Source: JALONO01 sp038209965 (lineage in GTDB: Bacteria > Bacteroidota > Bacteroidia > Cytophagales > Thermoflexibacteraceae). From it: a stretch of 48,983 nucleotides of DNA. The stretch is taken from assembly GCA_038209965.1 (NCBI GenBank), contig JBBQXF010000023.1, forward strand, positions 1 to 48,983, read 5' to 3'. The notes below the pieces were generated by a model. It ran no database searches. It saw only the letters and a list, made by a program, of their open reading frames with translations, and was not told where the DNA came from. Shown piece after piece: positions 17,751 to 26,291 of the stretch (positions are counted from its first letter, which is position 1; each line of letters starts with the position of its first letter). A program made the translations under genes and the position numbers.

Positions 17751-19253
17751 ATGGAAAACTATGATGCGTTGGTAGTGGGGAGCGGGATGGGGGCATTGAC
17801 CACCGCCTGCCTGTTGGCCCGGGACGGCCTCCGGGTGGCGGTATTGGAACAAAACTGGCTGCCCGGTGGCTGCACCAGTTCTTATTGGCGCAAAGGCTTT
17901 GTGTTTGAGAGCGGCGCCACCACCCTCGTAGGACTGGATGATCACATGCCGCTCAAATACTTGCTCGACCAGATCGGGGTGGCACTGCCCGCAGTTCCGC
18001 TGAGCTTGCCCATGCAAGTCCACTTGGCCGATGGGCAACTGGCCAACCGCTATCAAGACCTTGAGCAGTGGATTGGGGAAGCCGAGCGGGTGTTTGGCCC
18101 GAAAAACCAACGAGAATTTTGGCAATTTTGCTACCGGATCAGCCAGTTTGTGTGGGAAACCTCGCTGCGCCAAACTGCCTTCCCGCCCACCCGCTTCTCG
18201 GATCTGCTCGTGTGCGCCGCCCGCGCCACGCCACGCCAACTTTATTATGCCCGGTATTCCCTGCTGAGCACTGAATGGTTATTGAAAAAATATAAATTGC
18301 TTGACAACCAGCTATTTGTAGATTTTGTCAATGAACAGTTGCTCATCACGGCACAAAACCATTTAAGGGAAGTCAATGTACTGTTTGGGGCTACGGCCCT
18401 CTGCTACACCAATTATGGCAACTACTACCTGAACGGCGGGCTGATCAATTTGATCAAGCCACTGGTCGCTTACCTTGAACAACAGGGCAGTGCGGTTTGG
18501 TTGCGCCACCAAGTGGCCCAGATCCGGCCCACGGCCAATGGCTATGAAGCCGTGTGCACGCGCAAGGGCAAAGCTGATGCGCTGTTCCGGGGCCGGTTTG
18601 TGGTTTCGGGCATTCCGATCAACAACACGCTGCCACTTTTTGGCAATGACGAACGGCTGACGAAAGAGAGCAAAACAAATTTTGGGGCACGGCTGGCCAG
18701 TCGGGTGCTGCCCTCGCCCCAGCTCAACAGTGCTTTCCAGATGGGCATTGGCTTTCGGCAACGGCACCGCCTGCCGAGCATCCACCACCAAATCCACTTG
18801 GCCACTCCCCTACCCGAAACCGGATCGGCCAGTATTTTTGTCAGTTTTAGCCACCCCGACGACCCCAGCCGAAGCGACGAACCGGGCCTAGCAGTGGCTT
18901 CGGTGAGCACCCACGTTCGCCATCCAGCGGCCAACCTGGTTTTTGACAAGGCCAGAGTGGAAACCGCCATTTTGGCTGAATTGGTATCGCATGGCTTTTT
19001 TGAACGGGAAGACGTGGTGTATCAGCATTCTTCTACCCCGGCCGCTTGGGAAAAATGGACCTTGCGCGCCCATGGATTTGTGGGGGGCTATCCACAATAC
19101 ATGGCCATTAAGCCGTGGCAAATGTTGGATGCCCGACTTGATGGCCGGGGCGCCTACCTCTGTGGCGATACTGCCTATCCGGGGCAGGGAATCCCCGGGG
19201 CCACGTTGAGCGGGATCATTGCCTACGAAAAATTAAAGCGCGATCATTTTTAG
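17751..19253 (+). CDS. FAD-dependent oxidoreductase of the phytoene desaturase / carotenoid isomerase family
   Basis: A 500-residue flavoprotein. The start at 17751 places the dinucleotide-binding motif VVGSGMGALTTACLLARDG at residues 8-26, as in CrtI/CrtISO/RetSat proteins, followed by VLEQNWLPGGCTSSY. An earlier in-frame ATG at 17682 would add 23 unlike residues. The C-terminal FAD motif is LCGDTAYPGQGIPGATLSG. No other carotenoid gene is adjacent, so the substrate (carotenoid, retinoid or another polyene) is not established. It is convergent with the small gene at 19615. Confidence 0.85.
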   Translation: MENYDALVVGSGMGALTTACLLARDGLRVAVLEQNWLPGGCTSSYWRKGFVFESGATTLVGLDDHMPLKYLLDQIGVALPAVPLSLPMQVHLADGQLANRYQDLEQWIGEAERVFGPKNQREFWQFCYRISQFVWETSLRQTAFPPTRFSDLLVCAARATPRQLYYARYSLLSTEWLLKKYKLLDNQLFVDFVNEQLLITAQNHLREVNVLFGATALCYTNYGNYYLNGGLINLIKPLVAYLEQQGSAVWLRHQVAQIRPTANGYEAVCTRKGKADALFRGRFVVSGIPINNTLPLFGNDERLTKESKTNFGARLASRVLPSPQLNSAFQMGIGFRQRHRLPSIHHQIHLATPLPETGSASIFVSFSHPDDPSRSDEPGLAVASVSTHVRHPAANLVFDKARVETAILAELVSHGFFEREDVVYQHSSTPAAWEKWTLRAHGFVGGYPQYMAIKPWQMLDARLDGRGAYLCGDTAYPGQGIPGATLSGIIAYEKLKRDHF

Positions 19254-19300
19254 CCAACAGTCGGCCGCCAATAAACAATGGCATTGAAGTCAACCGGGCA

Positions 19301-19339
19301 AAAACGCCACCAAATTGATCGGTCATCCGTTTGGTGGCG
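19301..19339 (-). terminator. Terminator hairpin, minus-strand orientation
   Basis: CGCCACCAAA (19305-19314) and TTTGGTGGCG (19330-19339) form a perfect 10-bp stem with a 15-base loop. On the minus strand the stem is followed by TTTTGCCC, as for an intrinsic terminator of the gene ending at 19615. It may also stop forward transcription from 19253. The rest of the 361-base gap (19254-19614) shows no gene. Confidence 0.55.
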
Positions 19340-19614
19340 TGGTGACAACCTAGGCACTTTTCAACAACAAAGATTTAAAAATTGACAACTATTTACTGTG
19401 TCAGACGGGTTTGCCCAGCGTATAAGTGATGGGGCCGGGCAAAGTTTACCATTCCCAGACAATGGGGACGAAGCTACTGCCACATCCACGCAAATAACCA
19501 TACCTTGCGCTCCTTTTTGGCCTGCAAGCTATGGTTTTATTGGTTTTAGGTTGCCAAACCGATCGGCCTGACCAAAAGGGACTGCTTCCTGCCCGGCCCA
19601 CTGTTTTTGCTTCG

Positions 19615-19980
19615 CTAAATGGTGGCCAACTCATCGGCCACCTCGTCCATGGTGCGGTTGTTGTCGGAATTTTCGTCCTTCATGGCTTCCATTTCCTGCT
19701 GCACAATGCGCAAGATCCGGGCGATAAAGGCCGTGTGCCAGCGCTGGCGCTCTTCCTCCGACTGGGCATCGGGACGGTAGGCTTCGATGTCAGTCCGGCT
19801 CAAAGTGCCCTTGGCATCCAGCAGGCGCTCGATGCTGTCAAGGCGTTCATGGACCACGGCCAGCTCACCGGCCAAGGCAATGGTGATGTTCAGCACCCGT
19901 TCTACCGCCGGATCGTCAAAAAAGTAGGGCCGCTTGCCCTTGGCTTTGCTATTGGCCAGTGCGATGTCATTGATTTCCAT
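19615..19980 (-). CDS. Small hypothetical helical protein
   Basis: A 121-residue soluble protein not recognised by family. The start at 19980 (MEINDIALANSKAKGKRPYF) is preferred; codons further upstream to 20049 run into the hairpin region and look non-coding. The body is mostly helical with a heptad-like stretch (ALAGELAVVHERLDSIERLL) and an acidic C-terminus (MKDENSDNNRTMDEVADEL). There is no signal peptide or membrane segment. Codon use resembles the neighbouring genes, so it is likely real. It lies downstream of the methyltransferase gene on the same strand, separated by 233 hairpin-rich bases. Confidence 0.65.
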   Translation of the reverse strand: MEINDIALANSKAKGKRPYFFDDPAVERVLNITIALAGELAVVHERLDSIERLLDAKGTLSRTDIEAYRPDAQSEEERQRWHTAFIARILRIVQQEMEAMKDENSDNNRTMDEVADELATI

Positions 19981-20036
19981 TGAAAAAATTGCCAAATTAA
20001 ACTTTTGTTGAGAGATACAGGTGATATTTATTGCTC

Positions 20037-20150
20037 GGCCCAAAACCACTTTTGGGCCAACTAGCGGCCACTGCCCAGTTACTACGGTTTTGGAACGCTA
20101 GGGCGTTTGGCCGATATTGGTGGCCCAACCTTTCGCTGGGCCTCCAATAT
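20037..20150. other. Cluster of three hairpins between the methyltransferase and a small gene
   Basis: Hairpin 1: GGCCCAAAA (20037-20045) / TTTTGGGCC (20050-20058), 9 bp with loop CCAC. Hairpin 2: AACGC (20094-20098) / GCGTT (20103-20107). Hairpin 3: ATATTGGtGGCCCA (20114-20127) / TGGGCCtCCAATAT (20137-20150), 13 bp with one T-T mismatch. No T tract follows any of them. They could be transcript-end structures, a dispersed palindromic repeat or a small structured RNA. Confidence 0.7.
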
Positions 20151-20213
20151 TGAAAACCAAGGCTACGATGAAGCCCTCCCTAACCGAACCGACCAGTCAA
20201 GCACAGGGTTGAA

Positions 20214-21413
20214 TTAGGCTTTCCAAGCACCAAACACGTTCCAAACGGCTGCCCGGCCATGATCTTCCGGCTCTGGGGCGCGGGGTTTGGTGTGATCTTC
20301 GTTGTCGTTCACAGCCCGTACCCCAATTTGGAAAAACTGATCGGCCGCAAAACCGGCTTTGGTCATCAGTTCGACTGTGTCAATGTCGTGCATTTTTGAC
20401 CAGAACGGCTCATTGTTGTAGTAAGCATCCCAATCGCGGATAAACTGCTCGTACACATCCATTTCTGGTGTGTACTGGGGCTGTTCAATGTGCATGGTCA
20501 CCCCGCCAGGCTTCAGCATCCGATAGATTTCGCTCATTATTCCGTGAATAGATTTTCCCGAAGTTTCGTGCAGGAACATGGTCGTCTGGATCCAATCGAA
20601 CGATTCGTCGGCAAAACCGGTGAACTGTCCGTCGAGTTGGCGAAATTCTACATTGGTGATCCCAAGCGACTGGGCCCGGGCGTGGCCATAGCGCAACATG
20701 GGCGCACCCACGTCCACGGCCACCACGTGCGCATCAGGGTAAGCTTGGGCAATGGGCAACACATTGTGCCCCAGCCCACAGCCAATGTCCAAAATCCGCT
20801 TGGGCTCAAACTCGGGGTGGTGTGAGAGCAACCACTGGGCAATGGCCTTGCCGCCGCCGTCATTGAGTTTGCCCAGCGCGCCCCCCGTGGTTACAAACAG
20901 GCCCATGTCATAATTGGCCGCCGCCGTCACATCGCCCGCAAACAGTTCGGTGTGGTAGCTGCCGGGCATCAGGTGGTTGTCCACTTTGGCAATGTAGGTG
21001 GGGATATTGAACCCCGGCTTGATCACCAGCGAGTCCTTGCCCGCGTTGAGGGTTTCGGCTTTCTGGGCCAGCGAGGCGGCTTGCCGCAGCACCAGCGACC
21101 GGCCAGCTTGTTGGCGCATTTCCATCGCCGAGCGACGGAGTGCGCTCCAAGTTTGGTAGTGCGTGTCCTTTTTCATGGCGTTGCGCACTTCGGAGCGCGA
21201 CTGGAGGTCGCGGCCATGTTCACGGCGGAACCGGGGGCGCACCCGGGTGTCATAGGCGATTTTATTGCCCGGCGAAAGGGCAGTTGCCAAATATTTGTTG
21301 AAATTGGCCAGAAAGTTAAAACGGGCGATCTCATCATGGGTGACTTCGGGCGACATCCCGTGCTGGCCGATGCGGTGCCAGGCCGGGGGAACGTTGATGG
21401 GGGCTTGGTTCAT
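20214..21413 (-). CDS. SAM-dependent methyltransferase (class I) with N-terminal extension
   Basis: A 399-residue protein. The Rossmann methyltransferase domain occupies about 170-350, with motif I LDIGCGLGH (208-216), the acidic end of strand 2 in VVAVDVGAPML, and late motif MLKPGGVTMHIEQP. Residues 1-165 form a basic, mostly helical extension (DTRVRPRFRREHGRDLQSR) that I cannot assign. A cytoplasmic small-molecule methyltransferase is the most likely role, with unknown substrate. It starts 58 bases downstream of the lipocalin-like gene on the same strand, so the two probably form an operon. Confidence 0.82.
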   Translation of the reverse strand: MNQAPINVPPAWHRIGQHGMSPEVTHDEIARFNFLANFNKYLATALSPGNKIAYDTRVRPRFRREHGRDLQSRSEVRNAMKKDTHYQTWSALRRSAMEMRQQAGRSLVLRQAASLAQKAETLNAGKDSLVIKPGFNIPTYIAKVDNHLMPGSYHTELFAGDVTAAANYDMGLFVTTGGALGKLNDGGGKAIAQWLLSHHPEFEPKRILDIGCGLGHNVLPIAQAYPDAHVVAVDVGAPMLRYGHARAQSLGITNVEFRQLDGQFTGFADESFDWIQTTMFLHETSGKSIHGIMSEIYRMLKPGGVTMHIEQPQYTPEMDVYEQFIRDWDAYYNNEPFWSKMHDIDTVELMTKAGFAADQFFQIGVRAVNDNEDHTKPRAPEPEDHGRAAVWNVFGAWKA

Positions 21414-21471
21414 GGTAGAGTGTAGATTGGTTAATAAAGCCGTTTGGTGGGCAAAATGTTTGGCCCAGCCC

Positions 21472-21903
21472 TTACATTTCAGCTTGGGTGGACACCCGGC
21501 GCTCCTCGATCATGGTCAGTCCCTGAAATTGCCCACTTTGGCTGTGTTGCCAAGTCCGCATCCGGTGGCCATCGCCCAATAGGCTGATGATTTCGTACAG
21601 TTGGCTGCCGGGCTGCTGCTTATAACTCCATTCCAAACAAATTACATCGCTCGATTCCCAGGCCTTGCCCAAGATGCGGGCATTGTCAAAATGGAGCATT
21701 CCGGCCTCATCAAAGGCCGCCGCCCCAAAGTCGTGCAGTTCATGTTTGCCACCCTCCCAGGTGTATTCATTTTGCTGTTTCCATACATTGCCCTCAATTC
21801 GCAGGGTGAGCCGACTTTGGTGGTGGTCAATCACTTCGCCTTTTTCGTTGATCCGGGTGTAAGTACCCTCCCAAATTCCTGTATGCTGTTTGAAGATGCG
21901 CAT
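21472..21903 (-). CDS. DUF3598-like lipocalin-fold protein
   Basis: A 143-residue protein resembling the N-terminal half of DUF3598, a lipocalin/CpcS-like barrel. It opens with FKQHTGIWEGTYTRINEKGE and shows regular beta strands (SRLTLRIEGNVWKQQNEYTW; ESSDVICLEWSYK; LYEIISLLGDGHRMRTWQ). There is no signal peptide, so it is probably cytoplasmic and may bind a small hydrophobic ligand. It is the first gene of a likely two-gene unit with the methyltransferase. A -7-type box lies 30 bases upstream. Confidence 0.7.
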   Translation of the reverse strand: MRIFKQHTGIWEGTYTRINEKGEVIDHHQSRLTLRIEGNVWKQQNEYTWEGGKHELHDFGAAAFDEAGMLHFDNARILGKAWESSDVICLEWSYKQQPGSQLYEIISLLGDGHRMRTWQHSQSGQFQGLTMIEERRVSTQAEM

Positions 21904-21932
21904 GATGCTCTCGGTTTTATTTAAATGGAAGC

Positions 21933-21940
21933 CAAATTTA
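21933..21940 (-). promoter_or_regulatory. -7 element for the lipocalin-like/methyltransferase unit
   Basis: On the minus strand this reads TAAATTTG, an exact TAnnTTTG match, 30 bases upstream of the ATG at 21903. No -33 TTG is visible at the usual spacing. Confidence 0.4.
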
Positions 21941-22009
21941 ATCTTGCTTTAAAAGTACTAAAAATGATTAATATGATTAACTAATTTCGGTAAAAAAGTT
22001 TGGGGTGAC

Positions 22010-22017
22010 TACCTTTG
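22010..22017 (+). promoter_or_regulatory. -7 element TACCTTTG directly before the glycosyltransferase start
   Basis: An exact TAnnTTTG match ending 5 bases before the ATG at 22023. If it is active, the transcript would be leaderless or nearly so. There is no clear -33 element. Confidence 0.35.
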
Positions 22018-22022
22018 TCCAA

Positions 22023-22934
22023 ATGTTGAACCTTGCGCCCATTGTTTTGTTTGCCTACAACCGGCCCGACCACACCCGGCGTTTGTTGGCGTCATTGGCG
22101 GCCAATGAGTTGGCGGCTGAGTCGGCGCTTTGGGTCTTTGTGGATGCTCCCAAACCAACCGCCACCGCCCAAGACCGGGCCAACCACCAAGCGGTGCTGG
22201 ACTTGGTCGTTGAGCAGGCTTGGTGCGGACAGGTCCACTTGCGCCAGCGGCCCGCCAATTTGGGCCTGGCCCAGTCGATCACTCAGGGCGTGAGTGAAAT
22301 CGTGGGGCAATTTGGCCGGGTGATAGTGTTGGAAGACGATCTGTTTGTGGCCCCGGGTTTCCTGCGCTACATGAACACGGGCCTCACCTTATACGCCGAT
22401 GATGCCCAAGTGATGCACATCTCAGGCTTTATGTACCCGATCCGCCAAAAGCTGCCCGACACTTTCTTTTACACTAAAATTTCGTGCTGGGGCTGGGCTA
22501 CCTGGCAGCGGGCCTGGCGGCAGTTCAACCCCGATGCCCGCTGGCTCTACGGTGAACTGTTGCGGAGCAAACGGTTGGAAAGCTTCAACCTGGATGGGGC
22601 CTATAATTTTTCCGATCACTTGCTGGCCAACGCCACCGGCCAATGGGAGACATGGGCAATCAAATGGCAAGCCAGTGTGTTCTTGCACCACGGGCTGTGC
22701 CTCAGCCCCCGAGAAACCTTGGTGCGCAACCTTGGCTTCGACGGTACTGGGGAGCACTGCCACTTGGACAACAATGAACACTCGACGCAGCCAATGGCCG
22801 ACTCAGTGGTGGTGGAGCGCATCCCACTGCGCGAAAACCCTAAAGTCAGGGCCGCAGTGGCCCGTTATTACCTCAATTCGCACAGTAACTATCGGGGCAA
22901 ATTGGAGTTTTACCTCAAAAAATTGTTTGTTTGA
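22023..22934 (+). CDS. Glycosyltransferase family A (GT2/GNT-I-like fold)
   Basis: Predicted nucleotide-sugar glycosyltransferase of 303 residues. The N-terminus APIVLFAYNRPDHTRRLL is the usual first strand and helix of GT-A enzymes. RPANLGLAQSITQGV precedes the metal-binding acidic motif VLEDDLFVAPGFLRYM, with E104, D105 and D106. Conserved aromatic segments (SCWGWATWQRAWRQF) follow and match Bacteroidota glycosyltransferases of this type. An in-frame GTG at 22005 is possible, but the ATG at 22023 fits the family N-terminus. The 3' end is 8 bases from the convergent L,D-transpeptidase gene. The acceptor is unknown. Confidence 0.85.
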   Translation: MLNLAPIVLFAYNRPDHTRRLLASLAANELAAESALWVFVDAPKPTATAQDRANHQAVLDLVVEQAWCGQVHLRQRPANLGLAQSITQGVSEIVGQFGRVIVLEDDLFVAPGFLRYMNTGLTLYADDAQVMHISGFMYPIRQKLPDTFFYTKISCWGWATWQRAWRQFNPDARWLYGELLRSKRLESFNLDGAYNFSDHLLANATGQWETWAIKWQASVFLHHGLCLSPRETLVRNLGFDGTGEHCHLDNNEHSTQPMADSVVVERIPLRENPKVRAAVARYYLNSHSNYRGKLEFYLKKLFV

Positions 22935-22942
22935 GCCCCAAC

Positions 22943-24733
22943 CTATTTGCTACCGCCTGCTTTCCTTTCTATTTTCTCGGCATTGGTTTTTATAGCTTCC
23001 TGCTTTGCTTTGGCCGCATCTTGGGCTGCTTTTTTCTTGGCCTCGGCTGTTAGGCGTTCTTCTTCCTTCTTGCGGGTCTCGTATTGGAGCACCGCAGCTA
23101 AAGGCTGGTCCAGCCACAACAGGATGTGTTGATCCAAGCCATATAAATCTTTGCGGAAAAAGAAGTTCCCGTCGGGATCGCTGCCCGCGGTCTGGTACAC
23201 GACCTGAACATCCAGTGGCTTGATCGGCACTCGCTTGGTTGAGCCTTTGGCGACCAGCGTATCAAACACGGTTTTGTTCCATTTGGCAGTGTCGCCCATG
23301 ATAAGTTCAGCCAGTTTGAACGGCTCCCACACGCGCACACACCCGTGGCTGAAGGCCCGATCCATGAACTTGAAGAGCGACTTGTGCGGGGTGTCGTGCA
23401 AAAAAATCGAGTATTTGTTGGCGCAGACAAATTTGATTTTACCTAGTTGGTTGCCCCGGCCCGGGGGCTGCATGAAAGTGTATTTGCCACCTGCATAGGT
23501 CGTCCAGTTCACCGTCGATGCATCCACCACTTTCCCATTTCGGTCATAGACCGTCATCCGGTTGCGGCGCAGGTAATTGGGGTTGCGCTGCACAGCGGGG
23601 ATCACCTCGTTCTGGGTGATGCCGCCCGGTACGGTCCAAGTGGGGTTAACGTCCATGTATTGGATTTTGGTCTGAAAAATGGGGGTTTGGTTCTCCGGCT
23701 TGCCAGTGGTCACGTCGGTCTCCCACACTTTTTGGTGCTGCTGGAAGTAGTACAACCGGAAAGCGGGCACATTGATCACGATCCGGTTGGCGGGCAGGCT
23801 GTCGGGCATCCAACGATTTTTCTCCAAATTGACCCGAATCGAGTTGATCCGATCTTGGATGCCCACGTTCAAAGCCTTGAATGTGTTTTCGTCCAACACG
23901 CCAGTTTGGCGCACCCCATATTGTTTTTGGAAGATCTTGAGGGCCACTTCGACCGTGTCATCAAACAGGGTGGTGTCAGTAGCACTGGCCAAAAAACCCT
24001 CGAGGCGCAACCGTTGGCGCAACAAAACCACTTGGGGGCTTGCTTTACCCTTGCCAGTTTTGAGCGAATCGGGCGCAATTTTGGGCCAAGCTCCTTGGGC
24101 AGCCAATTGTCGGTAAAAGGCCAACTTTTCTTTTAACAGGATGTACGATGTTGCTTTCGGTTTAAACTTTTCCAAGGAGCGCAAAAGGGTATCAGAGTGT
24201 GTAAGTTTATCAATAATTGCCAGCGAATCTTTGCGCCCAAACGGCTTGGTAAAATTCCAGGCCGACATGGCCCACTCTGGCTTGAGCTTTCCCTTGGTCA
24301 GGTGAATGGCATAAGTGGACACTGCATCGGTAATCAGCAGCTCGAGGGCCAAAAACTTTTCGGCCTCAATGGGTTCCCCGTTAAATAATTGTGATTTTAG
24401 TCGTAAAATCGCGTCAATGTGGTAGTCGCGGGAAGCAAGTCCTTCCCGATCAGCGGCCATCAATATTGTAATTACCTCATTGATTGCATTTAATGTGGTC
24501 CAAGCTGGTTGGTAGCCCCTTGGCTGGTAAAACTCTTGAAGCAAACTGGGCGCGAGGTGCAAGCGTTGTGCCCCGGCATTCATCGTTGGCGGTGTGCGCT
24601 GATTTTCCAGTTGGGCCTTGAGTAAAATGCCCACTTCATCGGCAGGAACAGTCGGATCGGCAAGAGGGTAAGATGAGGGCGGATTGGCAAAAGAAACCAA
24701 TACCCAAATAAAACTGACGAAGCAAAAGATCAT
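22943..24733 (-). CDS. L,D-transpeptidase (YcbB/LdtD-like)
   Basis: Periplasmic enzyme forming 3-3 crosslinks in peptidoglycan or attaching proteins to it. The start at 24733 gives a short signal-like N-terminus (MIFCFVSFIWVLVSFA); the open frame upstream to 24874 crosses the neighbouring start and is not family-like. A scaffold region (~35-225) is followed by a peptidoglycan-binding helical domain (~235-290, LRLEGFLASATDTTLFDDTV) and a YkuD catalytic domain (~316-490) with IFLHDTPHKSLF and the motif SHGCVRVWEPF, catalytic Cys about residue 465. The final ~45 residues are an unusual Lys/Ala/Glu helix (KKKAAQDAAKAKQEAIK). Confidence 0.93.
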   Translation of the reverse strand: MIFCFVSFIWVLVSFANPPSSYPLADPTVPADEVGILLKAQLENQRTPPTMNAGAQRLHLAPSLLQEFYQPRGYQPAWTTLNAINEVITILMAADREGLASRDYHIDAILRLKSQLFNGEPIEAEKFLALELLITDAVSTYAIHLTKGKLKPEWAMSAWNFTKPFGRKDSLAIIDKLTHSDTLLRSLEKFKPKATSYILLKEKLAFYRQLAAQGAWPKIAPDSLKTGKGKASPQVVLLRQRLRLEGFLASATDTTLFDDTVEVALKIFQKQYGVRQTGVLDENTFKALNVGIQDRINSIRVNLEKNRWMPDSLPANRIVINVPAFRLYYFQQHQKVWETDVTTGKPENQTPIFQTKIQYMDVNPTWTVPGGITQNEVIPAVQRNPNYLRRNRMTVYDRNGKVVDASTVNWTTYAGGKYTFMQPPGRGNQLGKIKFVCANKYSIFLHDTPHKSLFKFMDRAFSHGCVRVWEPFKLAELIMGDTAKWNKTVFDTLVAKGSTKRVPIKPLDVQVVYQTAGSDPDGNFFFRKDLYGLDQHILLWLDQPLAAVLQYETRKKEEERLTAEAKKKAAQDAAKAKQEAIKTNAEKIERKAGGSK

Positions 24734-24801
24734 GCGAGGTAGGTTGCGCTTGTGTAATGTAAAAGTAGAAAATAAATCAAATCTTTCAAAACCAAATCCG
24801 C

Positions 24802-24809
24802 TATATTTG
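24802..24809 (+). promoter_or_regulatory. -7 element TATATTTG before the desaturase-family gene
   Basis: An exact TAnnTTTG match, 36 bases before the ATG at 24846. It lies within the palindrome CCAAAT...ATTTGG (24792-24810) between the divergent genes. No -33 TTG at the standard spacing. Confidence 0.4.
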
Positions 24810-24845
24810 GCTAAAATTGAATTATTCCAATAAATTCTCGTTAAA

Positions 24846-26123
24846 ATGAATCTTAGTCCCGTTATCTTGTCCATTCCGATTTACTTTGTCCTGATCGGGA
24901 TCGAGCTATTGGTGGAAAGGTGGCAGCACGTGGACCGTTATCGGTTCCCCGATGCTGTAACCAACATTAGTTGTGGCATTGGCCAGCAAGTCACTGGGCT
25001 GTTTCTCAAGGTGTTCGGAATCGGTATTTATGCCTGGATCCAAGCCAACTTTGCTTTTTTTGCCCCGCCGGACACTTGGTGGACGTTTGTCCTGCTTTTC
25101 TTTGCCTATGATTTGTGCTACTATTGGGCCCACCGCCTCAGCCATGAAATCAACCTGCTCTGGAGCGGGCACGTGGTCCACCATCAAAGCGAAGACTACA
25201 ACCTATCGGTAGCCTTGCGCCAAAGTTGGTTTCAGGGTGTGTTCACTTTTTATGTCTATTTGCCCTTGGCATTGATCGGTTTTTCGCCCGAGAGCTTGGT
25301 CTATGTGTCGGGCCTGAACCTGCTCTACCAGTTTTGGATCCACACTGAAACGGTGGGCAAACTGGGCTGGTTGGAATATGTAATGAACACGCCTTCGCAC
25401 CACCGCGTGCACCACGGGCGAAATCCTGAATATATCGACAAAAACTACGCGGGCGTTTTTATCATTTGGGATAAATTTTTTGGGACTTACGAACCTGAAA
25501 TTGCCGCGCCGGTTTATGGCATCACCACCCCTGTGCGCAGTTGGAACCCAGTCTGGGCCAATTTTTCCCACTATGGCACTATCTGGCAGCAAGTGCAACA
25601 AACCCCGGGACTGTCGGATAAGCTCCGGGTGGTGTTTTATAAGCCGGGCTGGCGGCCCGCTTCGCTGGGCGGCCCTATCCCTATTCCCGAGGTTCAGCGG
25701 CCCGACTACCAAAAATTTGACACCAGTGGCCCAGTGGCCGTTAATTATTACGTGTTCGTTCAATATGTAATCATCTTGATTGGTACTGCCATTTATCTGT
25801 TTGGGCAAAATGCCATGCCCTTCCCGCTCAAACTGGCGGGGGCATTCTGGATTGGGGCGGGGATTTTGGCCGGCGGTGGCCTTTTTGAGCAAAAACGCTG
25901 GGCCTTGGGGTTGGAGGCTTTCCGCCTGCTGGCCAGTGCGCCGATGCTTGGGTACTTACTGTTGTCGTCGCCGGCCACGGTCGAGTTCCATTTGCCGGCC
26001 TTTGCCAGCCTCACGCTCTGGGTGTTGGGATCGCTGCTCTGGCTCCGGCACGTGTGGATTTTGTCGCGAGCGCCAGCCCCAGTTGCCCCAGAAATGGCCA
26101 ATCAGGTGCCAGACCTTGGCTGA
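24846..26123 (+). CDS. Sterol desaturase / fatty acid hydroxylase family membrane oxygenase
   Basis: Integral-membrane di-iron oxygenase of 425 residues, related to alkylglycerol monooxygenase and bacterial sterol-desaturase-family proteins. The histidine boxes are intact: HRLSH (96-100), HVVHH (109-113) and HHRVHH (185-190), with a further H166 in FWIHTE. The family block KNYAGVFIIWDKFFGTYEPE follows. Hydrophobic segments lie near 3-22, 45-70, 78-95 and 135-165, and an extra C-terminal hydrophobic region (about 300-410) suggests additional membrane passes. It should act on a lipid alkyl chain, but the substrate is not defined. Transcribed divergently from the L,D-transpeptidase gene. Confidence 0.88.
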   Translation: MNLSPVILSIPIYFVLIGIELLVERWQHVDRYRFPDAVTNISCGIGQQVTGLFLKVFGIGIYAWIQANFAFFAPPDTWWTFVLLFFAYDLCYYWAHRLSHEINLLWSGHVVHHQSEDYNLSVALRQSWFQGVFTFYVYLPLALIGFSPESLVYVSGLNLLYQFWIHTETVGKLGWLEYVMNTPSHHRVHHGRNPEYIDKNYAGVFIIWDKFFGTYEPEIAAPVYGITTPVRSWNPVWANFSHYGTIWQQVQQTPGLSDKLRVVFYKPGWRPASLGGPIPIPEVQRPDYQKFDTSGPVAVNYYVFVQYVIILIGTAIYLFGQNAMPFPLKLAGAFWIGAGILAGGGLFEQKRWALGLEAFRLLASAPMLGYLLLSSPATVEFHLPAFASLTLWVLGSLLWLRHVWILSRAPAPVAPEMANQVPDLG

Positions 26124-26124
26124 A

Positions 26125-26144
26125 ATATTGGGCAGGGCCAATAT
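26125..26144. terminator. Hairpin just after the desaturase-family gene
   Basis: ATATTGG (26125-26131) / CCAATAT (26138-26144) begins immediately after the TGA stop. It lacks a T tract. A second short palindrome, TTGGCC...GGCCAA, occurs at 26186-26203. The CCGATATTGG core also appears in the hairpin at 20112-20121. Confidence 0.35.
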
Positions 26145-26268
26145 CGGAACTTAATGGTTAGTTTTGTGCTTTACTGAAAACGTTGTTGGCCCAAAATGGC
26201 CAATTGGGGCGAACGGTTTTGAGATCGAACGCCAGTGTGATTGCCCGCTTACAACCATTCCCCCAAAT

Positions 26269-26276
26269 TACTTTTG
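26269..26276 (+). promoter_or_regulatory. -7 element TACTTTTG of smpB
   Basis: An exact TAnnTTTG match ending 15 bases before the smpB ATG. The nearest upstream TTG (26241-26243) leaves a 25-base spacer, slightly longer than usual. Confidence 0.5.
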
Positions 26277-26291
26277 GAGCAAAGTACTGCT

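Noticed and set aside
26124..26291. tmRNA gene next to smpB
   Set aside because: The gap is only 168 bases and shows no tRNA-like ends or tag-peptide reading frame.
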